The notes under the pieces are model-generated. The model ran no database searches. It worked only from the letters and a program-made list of their open reading frames with translations, and was not told the origin of the DNA. DNA of 33,800 nt from Candidatus Kaiserbacteria bacterium (GTDB lineage: Bacteria; Patescibacteriota; Minisyncoccia; Phycocordibacterales; UBA2100), in the NCBI GenBank assembly GCA_016204805.1, contig JACQKA010000051.1:1-33800 (forward strand). The letters are read 5' to 3'. The position numbers and the translations under genes are program-made. Numbering within the stretch: the first letter of the stretch is position 1; every line of letters starts with the position of its first letter. Positions 14,912 to 22,562 of the stretch are shown in pieces.

Positions 14912-14939
14912 ATTATATCACGTCATGTACAAAATGCAA
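14912..14939 (-). promoter_or_regulatory. Promoter of the 14532-14855 gene
   Basis: On the minus strand TTGCAT (14939-14934), 16 bp spacer, then a perfect TATAAT (14917-14912), about 57 bp before the start codon. Confidence 0.75.
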
Positions 14940-15014
14940 GAGCTCTGTGTGTTTTGACTTCTCTAGTAGCTCCTATAAACTACGACAAGTTTCAACCCTG
15001 GATGGAGAATTATC

Positions 15015-15308
15015 ATGACTCGATTTTTCGCGATTGCTTCGATGTTCGCATTCTTTGCGGCGGCTCCGGCCTTCGCTCAACAGACACCTTCATGCGATTC
15101 GTTCCCCTTGGGGATCGAGCGCATCAGCAAAGCCGAGAATATCAGCCAAATCGACGACGTGATGGTCGAGTTCGGATCGATGAACCGCCTCGGCGAAGAA
15201 GGTCTGCAGTCGCTCTTTAACGGCGACCTCGATGTCGCGAAGAAGATAGCGACTGAAATCCTCATGGGCGTGCAGACCCAGGTGTGCGGACTTTCGACAC
15301 CTCAGTAA
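15015..15308 (+). CDS. Small secreted protein
   Basis: The 97-residue protein has a signal peptide (MTRFFAIASMFAFFAAAPAF, cleavage after AFA near residue 21). It is followed by an acidic helical domain with two Cys (PSCDSFPLGIERISKAENIS and TQVCGLSTPQ), which could form a disulfide. No family recognised. GGAGA eight bases before ATG 15015 is a good ribosome-binding site, and a weak promoter (TTGACT at 14954, TAAACT 16 bp later) precedes it. It is divergent from the 14532 gene and has its own terminator. With its two neighbours it looks different in style from the rest of the window. Confidence 0.7.
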   Translation: MTRFFAIASMFAFFAAAPAFAQQTPSCDSFPLGIERISKAENISQIDDVMVEFGSMNRLGEEGLQSLFNGDLDVAKKIATEILMGVQTQVCGLSTPQ

Positions 15309-15316
15309 AAATAAAA

Positions 15317-15349
15317 CACCCCAGTCCACGCGACTGGGGTGCGTTTTTT
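15317..15349 (+). terminator. Intrinsic terminator of the 15015-15308 gene
   Basis: CACCCCAGT (15317-15325) pairs with ACTGGGGTG (15333-15341), followed by CGTTTTTT. Confidence 0.9.
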
Positions 15350-15374
15350 CATTAAGCTACGTTATACTGTTTGT

Positions 15375-15971
15375 ATGCATACATACGAAGCGAAGAAATT
15401 TACTCTTCCCTCTCTCGAGGGTATTTCGGAAAAGCAGATAGCCGTGCACCTCGGACTGTACGAAGGTTATGTAAAGCACATCAATCTATTACGTAATCAG
15501 ATAGCCGACCTGTCACAACAGGATGCGGAAAAATATGGGTTCGCTATCGAATCGGTGCGCCGTCGCATGGGTTTCGAATTCAACGGCATGCGCATGCACG
15601 AATTCTATTTTCCCCAGTGGGAAGGCGGGGCAACGCCCGAACCGCGCGGAAGTACGCTCGACGCTGCGCTTTCAGAAAAATACGGTTCGTGGGATGCATT
15701 CATCGCACATTTCAAAAAAGTCGGCATGAGCCGCGGGAGCGGATGGTGCACGCTCGCATGGGACAAATCGGGTAAAACGCCGCACATCTGGTGGACCGTC
15801 GATCATGAATTGGGCACGCTCGCGAACGTGGAGGTACTTCTCGCGATGGACATGTGGGAACATGCATACATGGTGGATTATGTCCCTGCAGAGAAAGCGA
15901 AGCACATTGATGCATTCTTAAAAAATCTCAATTGGTCTGTGGTTGAGAAACGTTTCGCACAAGCACAATAG
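15375..15971 (+). CDS. sod: Superoxide dismutase, Fe/Mn family
   Basis: This enzyme converts superoxide to oxygen and hydrogen peroxide. The 198-residue protein keeps all four metal ligands: His in AVHLGLYEGYV (about residue 26), His in GMRMHEFYF (about 75), and Asp and His in MDMWEHAYMVDY (about 160-164). Where many enzymes carry a Gln in the second shell, this one has DHELG, suggesting a His, which has been described in a subset of the family. Metal choice cannot be read from the sequence. The start ATG 15375 lies 6 nt after TATACT, suggesting a leaderless mRNA. Its 3' end overlaps convergent comEC by 44 bp. Confidence 0.95.
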   Translation: MHTYEAKKFTLPSLEGISEKQIAVHLGLYEGYVKHINLLRNQIADLSQQDAEKYGFAIESVRRRMGFEFNGMRMHEFYFPQWEGGATPEPRGSTLDAALSEKYGSWDAFIAHFKKVGMSRGSGWCTLAWDKSGKTPHIWWTVDHELGTLANVEVLLAMDMWEHAYMVDYVPAEKAKHIDAFLKNLNWSVVEKRFAQAQ

Positions 15972-17382
15972 CCACGACTGCCGCGTACACAAACACGACA
16001 ATCCACGCCGAAAACACCGGAATTTCGATCGCGCCGAACGGCACCGCCGCAAACCATTGTGTCATGCGGACTACATATAAAAGCAGTACATATGCGGGAA
16101 TACCAACAATGAAACCGAGTGTCGCATTCAGTGCGCCCACAACACCTGCGATAAACGAAGTTATCATCGCAAGCGGTATCGCCGGCAACACCAGAAGGTT
16201 CGCGGGTAACGATATGACAGAAAGCAGACCCATCTGATAGACCAAAAGCGGCAGAACCGCCGATTGTGTACCCAGTGTGGCGGCCGCAATGGAACGCAAT
16301 TCAAACCGCGTCGGAACCCATCGCAGATACGTTTCAAAGAAAGGCGCGGTGTGCACCAGTCCGATCGTCGCGAGTACGCTCAATTGAAATCCCGGGTCGT
16401 AGAGCAGTGTATGCGGATTCCATAACACCATGGCTAGTGCCGTAAGCGCGAGCGCGCGATCAACCGCATACATACGAAGCGACACGACCGCAAAAAGCGC
16501 GAGGCCGGCCATTGCGCCCGCGCGGATACTGGTCGCTGATGCACCCGTCATCACGACAAACGCAAGAATGATACTGATACCAAACACAAAACGCGCCCAG
16601 CGCGAAGTCCCACGAACCAGCAGCATCATCGCACCCACGATGAGTGTCATGTTGTACCCCGACAGTACAATGATGTGCACGAGTCCGGTGCGACGAAAAT
16701 CGTCGGTGAGTTCTTTCCCCAGCGAACGCTTGTCCCCCACCGTGATGCCGCCCGCGAGCCCAGCATACGGTTGGGGCAACCCACTTTCCAATCCAGAAAG
16801 ATAGGATTGTTTGATGCTGAATAATGTGCCGCGCACACTCCACGGCGCGATCTGTATACGCTCGACTTCTGCGTGCGGCATTTCAAATGCAATACCTTGC
16901 GCGGCGAGATAATGCGGATAGTCAAATATTCGGCCGCCACTTCCTTCAAAAGCTTCGGGGCGGCTCAAAACACCGCTAACACGCACCATGTCACCGTACG
17001 TAAACGTCGCCGGTAATGAAACAGGGACGAGTATGTGCGGAGTGCGACCGTATCCACCGGGCGCGACCGTAAGCCGCACGGTCGTATCCCGCTTGTCTGG
17101 TTCAGCCACGACGCGCCCCGTAAACAACATGCTCTGTCCTACTAATTGGTCCAGAGGACTCTCTGAACGCGTATCTGCAATGTATACACGAGTGGCGCCA
17201 ATGCCTAAAGAAATTAAAAAGATCGCGACTACTGCGGCAAACCGGCGCGGCGATGATGCCCATATCACAATACCCAGTTGCAATAGAAAAAGCGGTAAGG
17301 CGATACCGATCGGCATCAATTCCGCTCCGGCAATACCCAAAAAGAATCCGACAATTGCTGCCCAAAAATACATACCGGACAT
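15928..17382 (-). CDS. comEC: ComEC/Rec2-type DNA uptake channel, without hydrolase domain
   Basis: ComEC forms the inner-membrane channel for single-stranded DNA in natural transformation. The 484-residue protein has two or three membrane helices, then a beta-rich OB-like segment (FTGRVVAEPDKRDTTVRL, GDMVRVSGVLSRPEAF). The competence domain follows with LVHIIVLSGYNMTLIVGAMM, ASATSIRAGAMAGLALF and about eight more helices. The C-terminal metallo-beta-lactamase-like domain present in many ComEC proteins is absent; the protein ends after the last helix. The start was set at ATG 17382 (MSGMYFWAAIVGF); a longer frame adds 27 non-hydrophobic residues. It overlaps sod by 44 bp. Prepilin genes elsewhere in the window fit a DNA-uptake role. 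Confidence 0.9.
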   Translation of the reverse strand: MSGMYFWAAIVGFFLGIAGAELMPIGIALPLFLLQLGIVIWASSPRRFAAVVAIFLISLGIGATRVYIADTRSESPLDQLVGQSMLFTGRVVAEPDKRDTTVRLTVAPGGYGRTPHILVPVSLPATFTYGDMVRVSGVLSRPEAFEGSGGRIFDYPHYLAAQGIAFEMPHAEVERIQIAPWSVRGTLFSIKQSYLSGLESGLPQPYAGLAGGITVGDKRSLGKELTDDFRRTGLVHIIVLSGYNMTLIVGAMMLLVRGTSRWARFVFGISIILAFVVMTGASATSIRAGAMAGLALFAVVSLRMYAVDRALALTALAMVLWNPHTLLYDPGFQLSVLATIGLVHTAPFFETYLRWVPTRFELRSIAAATLGTQSAVLPLLVYQMGLLSVISLPANLLVLPAIPLAMITSFIAGVVGALNATLGFIVGIPAYVLLLYVVRMTQWFAAVPFGAIEIPVFSAWIVVFVYAAVVAIVLVRNVSQPQTN

Positions 17383-17396
17383 CGCTAGAACGTAGC

Positions 17397-17424
17397 AAAA
17401 AAGAGGTGTCGGTGCACCTCTTTT
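17397..17424 (-). terminator. Intrinsic terminator of the HAD gene
   Basis: AAAAGAGGTG (17399-17408) pairs with CACCTCTTTT (17415-17424), followed on the minus strand by TTTTTT. The HAD stop codon lies within the upstream arm. Confidence 0.8.
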
Positions 17425-17914
17425 AGAGTGGCGTACATCCGCGCCGGCGAGACATCGCGTCAAAGGCAGAAATAATGCTATCCAACTCTGCGAACGATGT
17501 GACGTGGAAATCTGCTTCTGCCCACCGCACGACCGTCGGCCGCAAAGTCTGCACTGTCACCATGCCGAGATGTTTGCCTGCACCTAGTTCAGCATTGGGG
17601 TTATCACCCACAACCATAATGCGATGCGGTTGTAACATACGCCGCGACATGATGCTCTTGAAAATGGATTCCTTATCACCGATCGTATCGATATGAACTT
17701 CTGCAAAATGATGTGCGATACCTACGCGAGCGATCTTCTGTTGCTGCACTTCCGTATCACCTGCTGTAACGAGAATCTTCTCCTGCGTTAGCGATGCTAC
17801 GTGGTGCATGTCGCCGTACGTATAATCGAAACCCGGCACATCGCCTGTGCTATAGACTGGCGTATTGAAAGAGCATCGATCAAGATCGAAAATGATGCAC
17901 TTGATGTCGTGCAT
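17423..17914 (-). CDS. HAD-superfamily hydrolase
   Basis: The 163-residue protein shows the HAD fold motifs. Motif I is FDLDRC (D-L-D at about 10-12, with Cys in place of the usual Thr/Val two positions on), motif II ILVTAGD, motif III Lys in IGDKESIFK, and motif IV VVGDNPNAELGAGKHLGM. The cap is small. Such enzymes are mostly phosphatases; the substrate is unknown. The changed motif I may alter activity. ATG 17914 is preceded by GAGAGGAAA, a fair ribosome-binding site. Its stop lies in the terminator stem. Confidence 0.85.
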   Translation of the reverse strand: MHDIKCIIFDLDRCSFNTPVYSTGDVPGFDYTYGDMHHVASLTQEKILVTAGDTEVQQQKIARVGIAHHFAEVHIDTIGDKESIFKSIMSRRMLQPHRIMVVGDNPNAELGAGKHLGMVTVQTLRPTVVRWAEADFHVTSFAELDSIISAFDAMSRRRGCTPL

Positions 17915-17977
17915 GGACGTTTCCTCTCTGTCTGCAAAAAGAATAGCAGATGGGTGCGGTGGCGCAAAAATTAAGAC

Positions 17978-18304
17978 CTATGTTTTCGGCTTGTCTAATT
18001 TATTGAGACGCAATCCTTTGAACAGGACGAAATATACTACTGCAGTGACAATGAGCAGGTTGATGAGGTTGTTCGCGAAACTACCGACTTTTATGACACC
18101 GATGGTCATTTCAGAAAGTTTGAGCGAAGAGCCGGCGAAGGTGCCGATGAGCGGATTGATCACGTCATCGACGAGCGACGTGACCGTTTTCGTCACCGCG
18201 CCGCCGATGATGAAACCGACAGCAAGCCCCACCACTCCACGCTCGCGAATAAAATCCAAAAATCCACTGAAAGCAGTCCTCTGTACTTGTATGAGAGTAT
18301 CCAT
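17978..18304 (-). CDS. mscL: Large-conductance mechanosensitive channel MscL
   Basis: MscL opens under membrane tension and releases solutes during osmotic downshock. The 108-residue protein has the N-terminal helix (FSGFLDFIRERGVVGLAVGF) running into TM1 (IIGGAVTKTVTSLVDDVINP). A periplasmic loop shorter than in E. coli is followed by TM2 (NLINLLIVTAVVYFVLFKGL) and a short charged tail (RLNKLDKPKT). ATG 18304 lies 6 nt after TATGCT, suggesting a leaderless transcript. It is a single gene between HAD and the SPFH gene. Confidence 0.95.
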   Translation of the reverse strand: MDTLIQVQRTAFSGFLDFIRERGVVGLAVGFIIGGAVTKTVTSLVDDVINPLIGTFAGSSLKLSEMTIGVIKVGSFANNLINLLIVTAVVYFVLFKGLRLNKLDKPKT

Positions 18305-18332
18305 ACAAAGAGCATATCAAAAATGTGCAAAC

Positions 18333-18362
18333 AAAAAAGGGCGGGTCTCGAAAGACCCGCCC
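18333..18362 (-). terminator. Intrinsic terminator of the SPFH gene
   Basis: GGGCGGGTCT (18339-18348) pairs perfectly with AGACCCGCCC (18353-18362), followed on the minus strand by TTTTTTG. Confidence 0.9.
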
Positions 18363-18383
18363 CTGTCGTTTGGTGCAACGCTA

Positions 18384-19388
18384 TTAGTGCTTCGCTGCAC
18401 CATTCGGCGATTGATTGACCTTGTCACCCACAATGACCGCTTCACGGAGCTGGGCACCGATGTCATTCAGTGCACCCGGCGAATGCGGCACGATGAGTGT
18501 GTTCGACTTCGCCTGCGCACCGATCTCTCGGAGCGTGTCGAAGTACTGGGTCATCATGACGAACTGCGAGAGATCAGCTTCGCTCGCCTCCGGCATGGCC
18601 TTCTTTAGCTCTTCGAAAGCCTGACGACGACCCTTGGCAATCTCGACCATCTGCTTGCCAGTGCCTTCGCCCTGTAGCCGCTTGCTCTCCGCTTCGCCTT
18701 CCGCGTGCTTGACTTTGAGGATCTTGTCGGCCTCGCCACGCTCCGCAGCCGCCTTCTTCTCACGCTCGGCGGCGTTGATGTCGTTCATCGCAGACTGGAC
18801 CTTGCCATCGGGCACGACCTTCTTCACCATCGCACGAACGATGGTATAGCCGAAGTCTTCGAGAGTCGCCGAGAGGCTATTCTGCACCTCCAAGCCTATC
18901 TCTTCTTGCTGTTCAAATACCTTGTCGAGCTCGAGCTTGGGCACTTTCGCCAGGATGACCGCGAGCACATAGGTCGTAAACTGCTCGTTGAGGTTGGTCA
19001 GCCGGTAGTGAGCGTCGTACACCTTGTCGGGATTGATGCGGTACTGCACCGACGTGTGCACGACGACCGACACCTTGTCTTTGGTGATGGTCGTCACCGG
19101 AACGTCCAATTCCTGCTGACGCATGCTCGGCCGCGCAACGATCTGATCGATGAGCGGAACCCGCCACCGCAAGCCCGGCCGTTTGATGGTCCGGAATTTT
19201 CCAAAGCGTTCGACAATGGCGACAGTCTGCTGTTTTACCTTGAACCAGCCGTAACAAACTGTCAGGAACACGAATAGTCCGAGAACTACCCAACCGATTG
19301 TTTCGAACGACAGTAGGGATGAAAGCCAATCCGAGGATTGGTCACCCACTGCTGGGTATCCGTACTGATCGACAACACGAGGATTCAT
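18384..19388 (-). CDS. SPFH/Band 7 (stomatin-like) membrane protein
   Basis: SPFH proteins form large membrane-attached rings and scaffold other proteins or proteases. The 334-residue protein has one membrane helix at about 28-48 (IGWVVLGLFVFLTVCYGWF). The SPFH domain follows (QQTVAIVERFGKFRTIKRPG, VPLIDQIVARPSMRQQELDV), then a Glu/Lys/Ala-rich coiled coil (AAEREKKAAAERGEADKILK) and a C-terminal part with DLSQFVMMTQYFDTLREIG. It has a clean promoter at 19459-19487, AGGAG before ATG 19388, and its own terminator, so it is a well-defined single-gene unit. No NfeD partner gene is adjacent. Confidence 0.93.
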   Translation of the reverse strand: MNPRVVDQYGYPAVGDQSSDWLSSLLSFETIGWVVLGLFVFLTVCYGWFKVKQQTVAIVERFGKFRTIKRPGLRWRVPLIDQIVARPSMRQQELDVPVTTITKDKVSVVVHTSVQYRINPDKVYDAHYRLTNLNEQFTTYVLAVILAKVPKLELDKVFEQQEEIGLEVQNSLSATLEDFGYTIVRAMVKKVVPDGKVQSAMNDINAAEREKKAAAERGEADKILKVKHAEGEAESKRLQGEGTGKQMVEIAKGRRQAFEELKKAMPEASEADLSQFVMMTQYFDTLREIGAQAKSNTLIVPHSPGALNDIGAQLREAVIVGDKVNQSPNGAAKH

Positions 19389-19458
19389 TTCAACTCTCCT
19401 TGTTTAGTTTTCAACGACTGTGTTGGAGGCCCGTGGGCGAACCAACATGCCGGCGGGT

Positions 19459-19487
19459 ATTTTAGGACATTTTCCTATTGCTGTCAA
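19459..19487 (-). promoter_or_regulatory. Promoter of the SPFH gene
   Basis: On the minus strand a perfect TTGACA (19487-19482), a 17-bp spacer and TAAAAT (19464-19459), about 70 bp before the start codon. The -35 box overlaps the last bases of the RNase H gene. Confidence 0.85.
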
Positions 19488-19891
19488 TTGCCGCGATCCA
19501 TCGCGGCGTTCGCGAGGGCATCGGCTTCGGCGTTGTTTTCACGCGGGATATATATGAAGCGAATGTTCGGAAAGCTTTCCATAAGCTTCCAGACCTTTTC
19601 GGCCTGCGGACGCAAGGTGGGTTCTTTTATTTTCCAATTACGCGATATCTGCTCCACCACCAATTTGCTGTCCATGCGTACTTCGGTTGGGAGCGTTTCG
19701 AGGCAGAGCTCTTTTGCCTTCGCGAGCGCATGAATGACGCCTTCATATTCCGCCCAGTTGTTGGTTTGCTTGCCTAAAAATTCAGAAAGTTCTGCTTTCT
19801 TCTCCCCATTGTGATAGATGACCGCGCCAATGCCGGCTGGCCCGGGATTGTTACGGGAACCACCGTCAGTGTAAATGATTACGTCTGCCAT
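19484..19891 (-). CDS. Ribonuclease H family protein (type 1)
   Basis: RNase H cuts the RNA strand of RNA-DNA hybrids. The 135-residue protein has all four acidic catalytic residues in context: Asp in IIYTDGGSRNNPGPAG (about residue 8), Glu in NNWAEYEGVIHAL (about 48), Asp in VRMDSKLVVEQISR (about 73) and Asp in ENNAEADALANAAMD (about 124). It lacks the basic protrusion of E. coli RNase HI, as is usual for the short ribonuclease-HI-like family. Upstream on the same strand is a 19-bp inverted repeat and a membrane-protein gene. Confidence 0.93.
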   Translation of the reverse strand: MADVIIYTDGGSRNNPGPAGIGAVIYHNGEKKAELSEFLGKQTNNWAEYEGVIHALAKAKELCLETLPTEVRMDSKLVVEQISRNWKIKEPTLRPQAEKVWKLMESFPNIRFIYIPRENNAEADALANAAMDRGN

Positions 19892-19919
19892 ATATTTGAA
19901 AGCGCCCCCTATTGTAAAT

Positions 19920-20044
19920 CGGAATGCAGTAAAAATCGATGGGATGCGAGGCGCGAGCGAGGAGCGAACCGAGCCATATTGAATATATGGTGAGGAAGCG
20001 AAGGAGTCCGCAACGAAGCAGCTCGCGATTTTTACTGCATTCCG
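19920..20044. repeat. Long inverted repeat embedding a stop codon (core family member)
   Basis: The arms at 19920-19938 and 20026-20044 are 19-bp perfect complements around 87 bp. The right arm contains the last codons (G-M-Q) and TAA (20034-20032) of the 20032-20667 gene. Inside is a hairpin CCATAT/ATATGG (19974-19990) flanked by GAGGCGCGAGC and CGCAACGAAG, the core shared with 11341-11425 and 22563-22684. It has no T-run after the stem and is not a simple terminator. Confidence 0.85.
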
Positions 20045-20667
20045 GCCGGCATCGAGGAGAGGGTGCGATACGCATGCGCCATTGCGATAACCGTCACCGG
20101 TATCGAGACGAGAAGGCCAACTCCGAGCAAGATGAGCCCTACTACGTTCGCAGCTATGGCCGCGAGCATCAAGAGGAGCACCGCCCAGAAATGTTCTTTG
20201 TTGATAGCAAAACTTGCCTTCACCGCAGCGAACGGTGAGAGCCCGCGATCGATGACGAGGAATGGTGCGAACATCAAAAGGACGCTCGCGATGATGCCGG
20301 GGATGACGAGGAGCGCGAAGCCTATCAATTCAATAATGGTGAGCAATATCGAAGTGCCAAGATATCGCCAATATGCGTGCGGTGCCCAGAGGTCAGAGAT
20401 TTTTGCCGATTCGACTTGCGCATCTGCTTTGAGACTCCATGCGATAACCCCCATACTCACGAAGATCTGCACAACAAAGAAGTCCAATACGTTAAAGATG
20501 AATGAGGTGAACGCAACGCCACCGTCGCCCGCGCTTTGAGCGATGCCGCCCGAAACCGCAGAAACTCCGAATACGACGATTACCGAACCGATCAAAAACC
20601 AGGGACGCTTCAAAAACGTCGCCCACCCGTGACTAAATGACGCGTGCACTAATTCTGTTGCTTTCAT
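20032..20667 (-). CDS. Polytopic membrane protein of unknown function
   Basis: The 211-residue protein has about five hydrophobic segments (FLIGSVIVVFGVSAVSGGI, SFIFNVLDFFVVQIFVSMGV, LLTIIELIGFALLVIPGII, and two more near the C-terminus). The LLVIPGIIASVLLMFAPFLV plus INKEHFW pattern resembles the DUF975 or glycerophosphodiester-phosphodiesterase membrane-domain type; this is a resemblance only. ATG 20667 (MKATELVHASFSHGWATF) was chosen because a longer frame would run through an intergenic inverted repeat. The stop codon lies within an inverted-repeat arm. Confidence 0.7.
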   Translation of the reverse strand: MKATELVHASFSHGWATFLKRPWFLIGSVIVVFGVSAVSGGIAQSAGDGGVAFTSFIFNVLDFFVVQIFVSMGVIAWSLKADAQVESAKISDLWAPHAYWRYLGTSILLTIIELIGFALLVIPGIIASVLLMFAPFLVIDRGLSPFAAVKASFAINKEHFWAVLLLMLAAIAANVVGLILLGVGLLVSIPVTVIAMAHAYRTLSSMPAGMQ

Positions 20668-20729
20668 ATATCTATCGTAGCGTATCGCAATGACTTTTCC
20701 ACTGTGCCCTGCGGATAACTCTCCGCTTC

Positions 20730-20877
20730 GGGGCACATGTATTTTGGAGAGCGCTCGCCTAATCCGGCGGGCGGCTCGCTCATCCTCGTCGCGCACCTGT
20801 CAAGGTACTTCGCTTCGCTTCGACCTATGACAGGTCCAAGCTGCGCTCCTGCGGGCTCTCCAAAACACATGTGCCCC
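20730..20877. repeat. Long nested inverted repeat after recJ
   Basis: Arms 20730-20751 and 20856-20877 match at 21 of 22 positions (GGGGCACATGT.TTTTGGAGAG). A second stem inside, 20795-20806 with 20823-20835 (ACCTGTCA/TGACAGGT plus AGGT/ACCT), closes a loop of CTTCGCTTCGCTTCG type. The right arm begins 10 bp after the recJ stop on the minus strand. No T-run and no gene. Confidence 0.85.
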
Positions 20878-20887
20878 TTCGCTCCGT

Positions 20888-22543
20888 TCATACGGCACTA
20901 CGCACGATATCAACGAGACGGAGGGCGATACTGTTCCGGAACATGTCGCGTTCAATAGTGGCGAGGGCGTCGATGCGGTTCCCGACGCGCGGAACCTCTG
21001 AAAATCCATCTGGAGTGCGGAAGAAATCAAAGCCGCGGAGCGTTTTCGATCCCGTGCGGAAGAACAGCTCCGTATGCGTCTGTTCTTTGCCGAATATACG
21101 CACGCTCTCTATAGTAAGCGACGACAAGCGGAACACCGGCTTGGGGTTGCCAACCCCGAACGGTCGCATCGTCGCGAGGGCTTCGACCAACCGATCAGAG
21201 ACGTGTGTGGGATCGATCTCGGCGTCGTGTGGCGGCGTCTGTACGATTTCCTTGCGCAAATCTTCGGCGGCTTTTTCAAAAATTTCCGGCAGATGATGCA
21301 CCTGCTCGAATGACACAGAAAAACCGCCGGCCATCGCGTGCCCACCGGCCTCTTCGAGTGTGGCGTCCACCTGTGCCGCGCGGAATAATTCGACAAGATT
21401 GATGCTACCGTCGGAACGACACGAACCTTTGAGAACGCCATTGCCGTCTCTCCCCCACAGACACACGACGCCGCCACGATCTTCCATGAGTGAATTCGCG
21501 GCAAGTCCTAAGAGCGCCGGTTTCCATTCTGGATTGCCGAGGACGGTGACCGATGACGATGGAAACCGTTCGGCCGCGAGATGCTTTGCTTCTTTGACGA
21601 GACTCGCGACCGTGCCTTTGCGCTGAGAGTTCAAGCGCTCCAATTCACCCGCAAGCGCTTCGGCCTCTCCGGAATCGCGGGTCGAGAGCAGACGGAACGC
21701 CAATTCCGGTTTATCCATCCTCGATGCAGCATTGATGCGCGGCGCAATAGAAAAACCGATGTCGTCTTCGGTGATGGCTGATTGGTTGAGCCGTAATTTT
21801 CGGCACAGCGCGAGAAGCCCCGGCCGCGGCGATTTGCGTAATACCGTAAATCCGAAACGGGCGAGCGCACGGTTTTCCCCAACAAGCGGCACCATGTCGG
21901 CAACTGTTGCGATCACGACCATATCCAAAAGCCACTTTTCCCACCCAGGAACATTCGTAAATGTTGCGATGTCACGCTCCCGCCCGCGAATAAGAAGCGC
22001 CTGCGCTAGTTTGAACGCGACCGCGGCGCCACAGAGATGCGGAAATGGGTATCCTGCGCGCTTGGGATTTATGACGATAGAGTCCGGCAATGTCTCCGCC
22101 AGTTCGTGGTGGTCGGTCACGATGACATCGAGTCCAAGCGAACGCGCATGAGCAACGCCATCGAACGCTACGGTGCCTACATCGACAGTGATGATGAGCG
22201 ACACACCACGGCTCGCGAGCGTATCGATCGCTTGCGTATGGAACCCATAGCCTTCGTTGTGGCGGTGCGGGATATACACTTCGAAATTACTGTATCCGAT
22301 CTTTTGAAAGGTGTCGTGCAAGACCACCGCCGCGGGAATCCCATCGCAGTCAAAGTCCGCGTAGATCGCTATACGCTCGCCTTTTTCGAGCGCGGCAAGT
22401 ATTCGATCCACGGCATGACCCATATCGGCAAGCAAAAACGGATCGTGCGTATCACGCCCATAATCCGGTTCCAAGAAATGACCGCGTTCGTCCTTGCCGA
22501 TACCCCGAGCCGTGAGAAGCGTGTCGATGAGCTTGGCTATCAT
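20888..22543 (-). CDS. recJ: Single-stranded-DNA-specific exonuclease RecJ
   Basis: RecJ degrades single-stranded DNA 5' to 3' in recombination and repair. The 551-residue protein has the DHH-family motifs: IAIYADFDCDGIPAA (about 58-72), ITVDVGT (about 118), VTDHHELAETLPD (about 142-154), and ATVADMVPLVGENR in the core. The DHHA1-type C-terminal part contains EEAGGHAMAGGFSVS, and an OB-like end follows (FRLSSLTIESVRIFG). Motif I Asp residues and DHH are intact. It starts at ATG 22543 and is flanked on both sides by long inverted repeats. Confidence 0.95.
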   Translation of the reverse strand: MIAKLIDTLLTARGIGKDERGHFLEPDYGRDTHDPFLLADMGHAVDRILAALEKGERIAIYADFDCDGIPAAVVLHDTFQKIGYSNFEVYIPHRHNEGYGFHTQAIDTLASRGVSLIITVDVGTVAFDGVAHARSLGLDVIVTDHHELAETLPDSIVINPKRAGYPFPHLCGAAVAFKLAQALLIRGRERDIATFTNVPGWEKWLLDMVVIATVADMVPLVGENRALARFGFTVLRKSPRPGLLALCRKLRLNQSAITEDDIGFSIAPRINAASRMDKPELAFRLLSTRDSGEAEALAGELERLNSQRKGTVASLVKEAKHLAAERFPSSSVTVLGNPEWKPALLGLAANSLMEDRGGVVCLWGRDGNGVLKGSCRSDGSINLVELFRAAQVDATLEEAGGHAMAGGFSVSFEQVHHLPEIFEKAAEDLRKEIVQTPPHDAEIDPTHVSDRLVEALATMRPFGVGNPKPVFRLSSLTIESVRIFGKEQTHTELFFRTGSKTLRGFDFFRTPDGFSEVPRVGNRIDALATIERDMFRNSIALRLVDIVRSAV

Positions 22544-22562
22544 CGCACCATTCTATCAGAGT

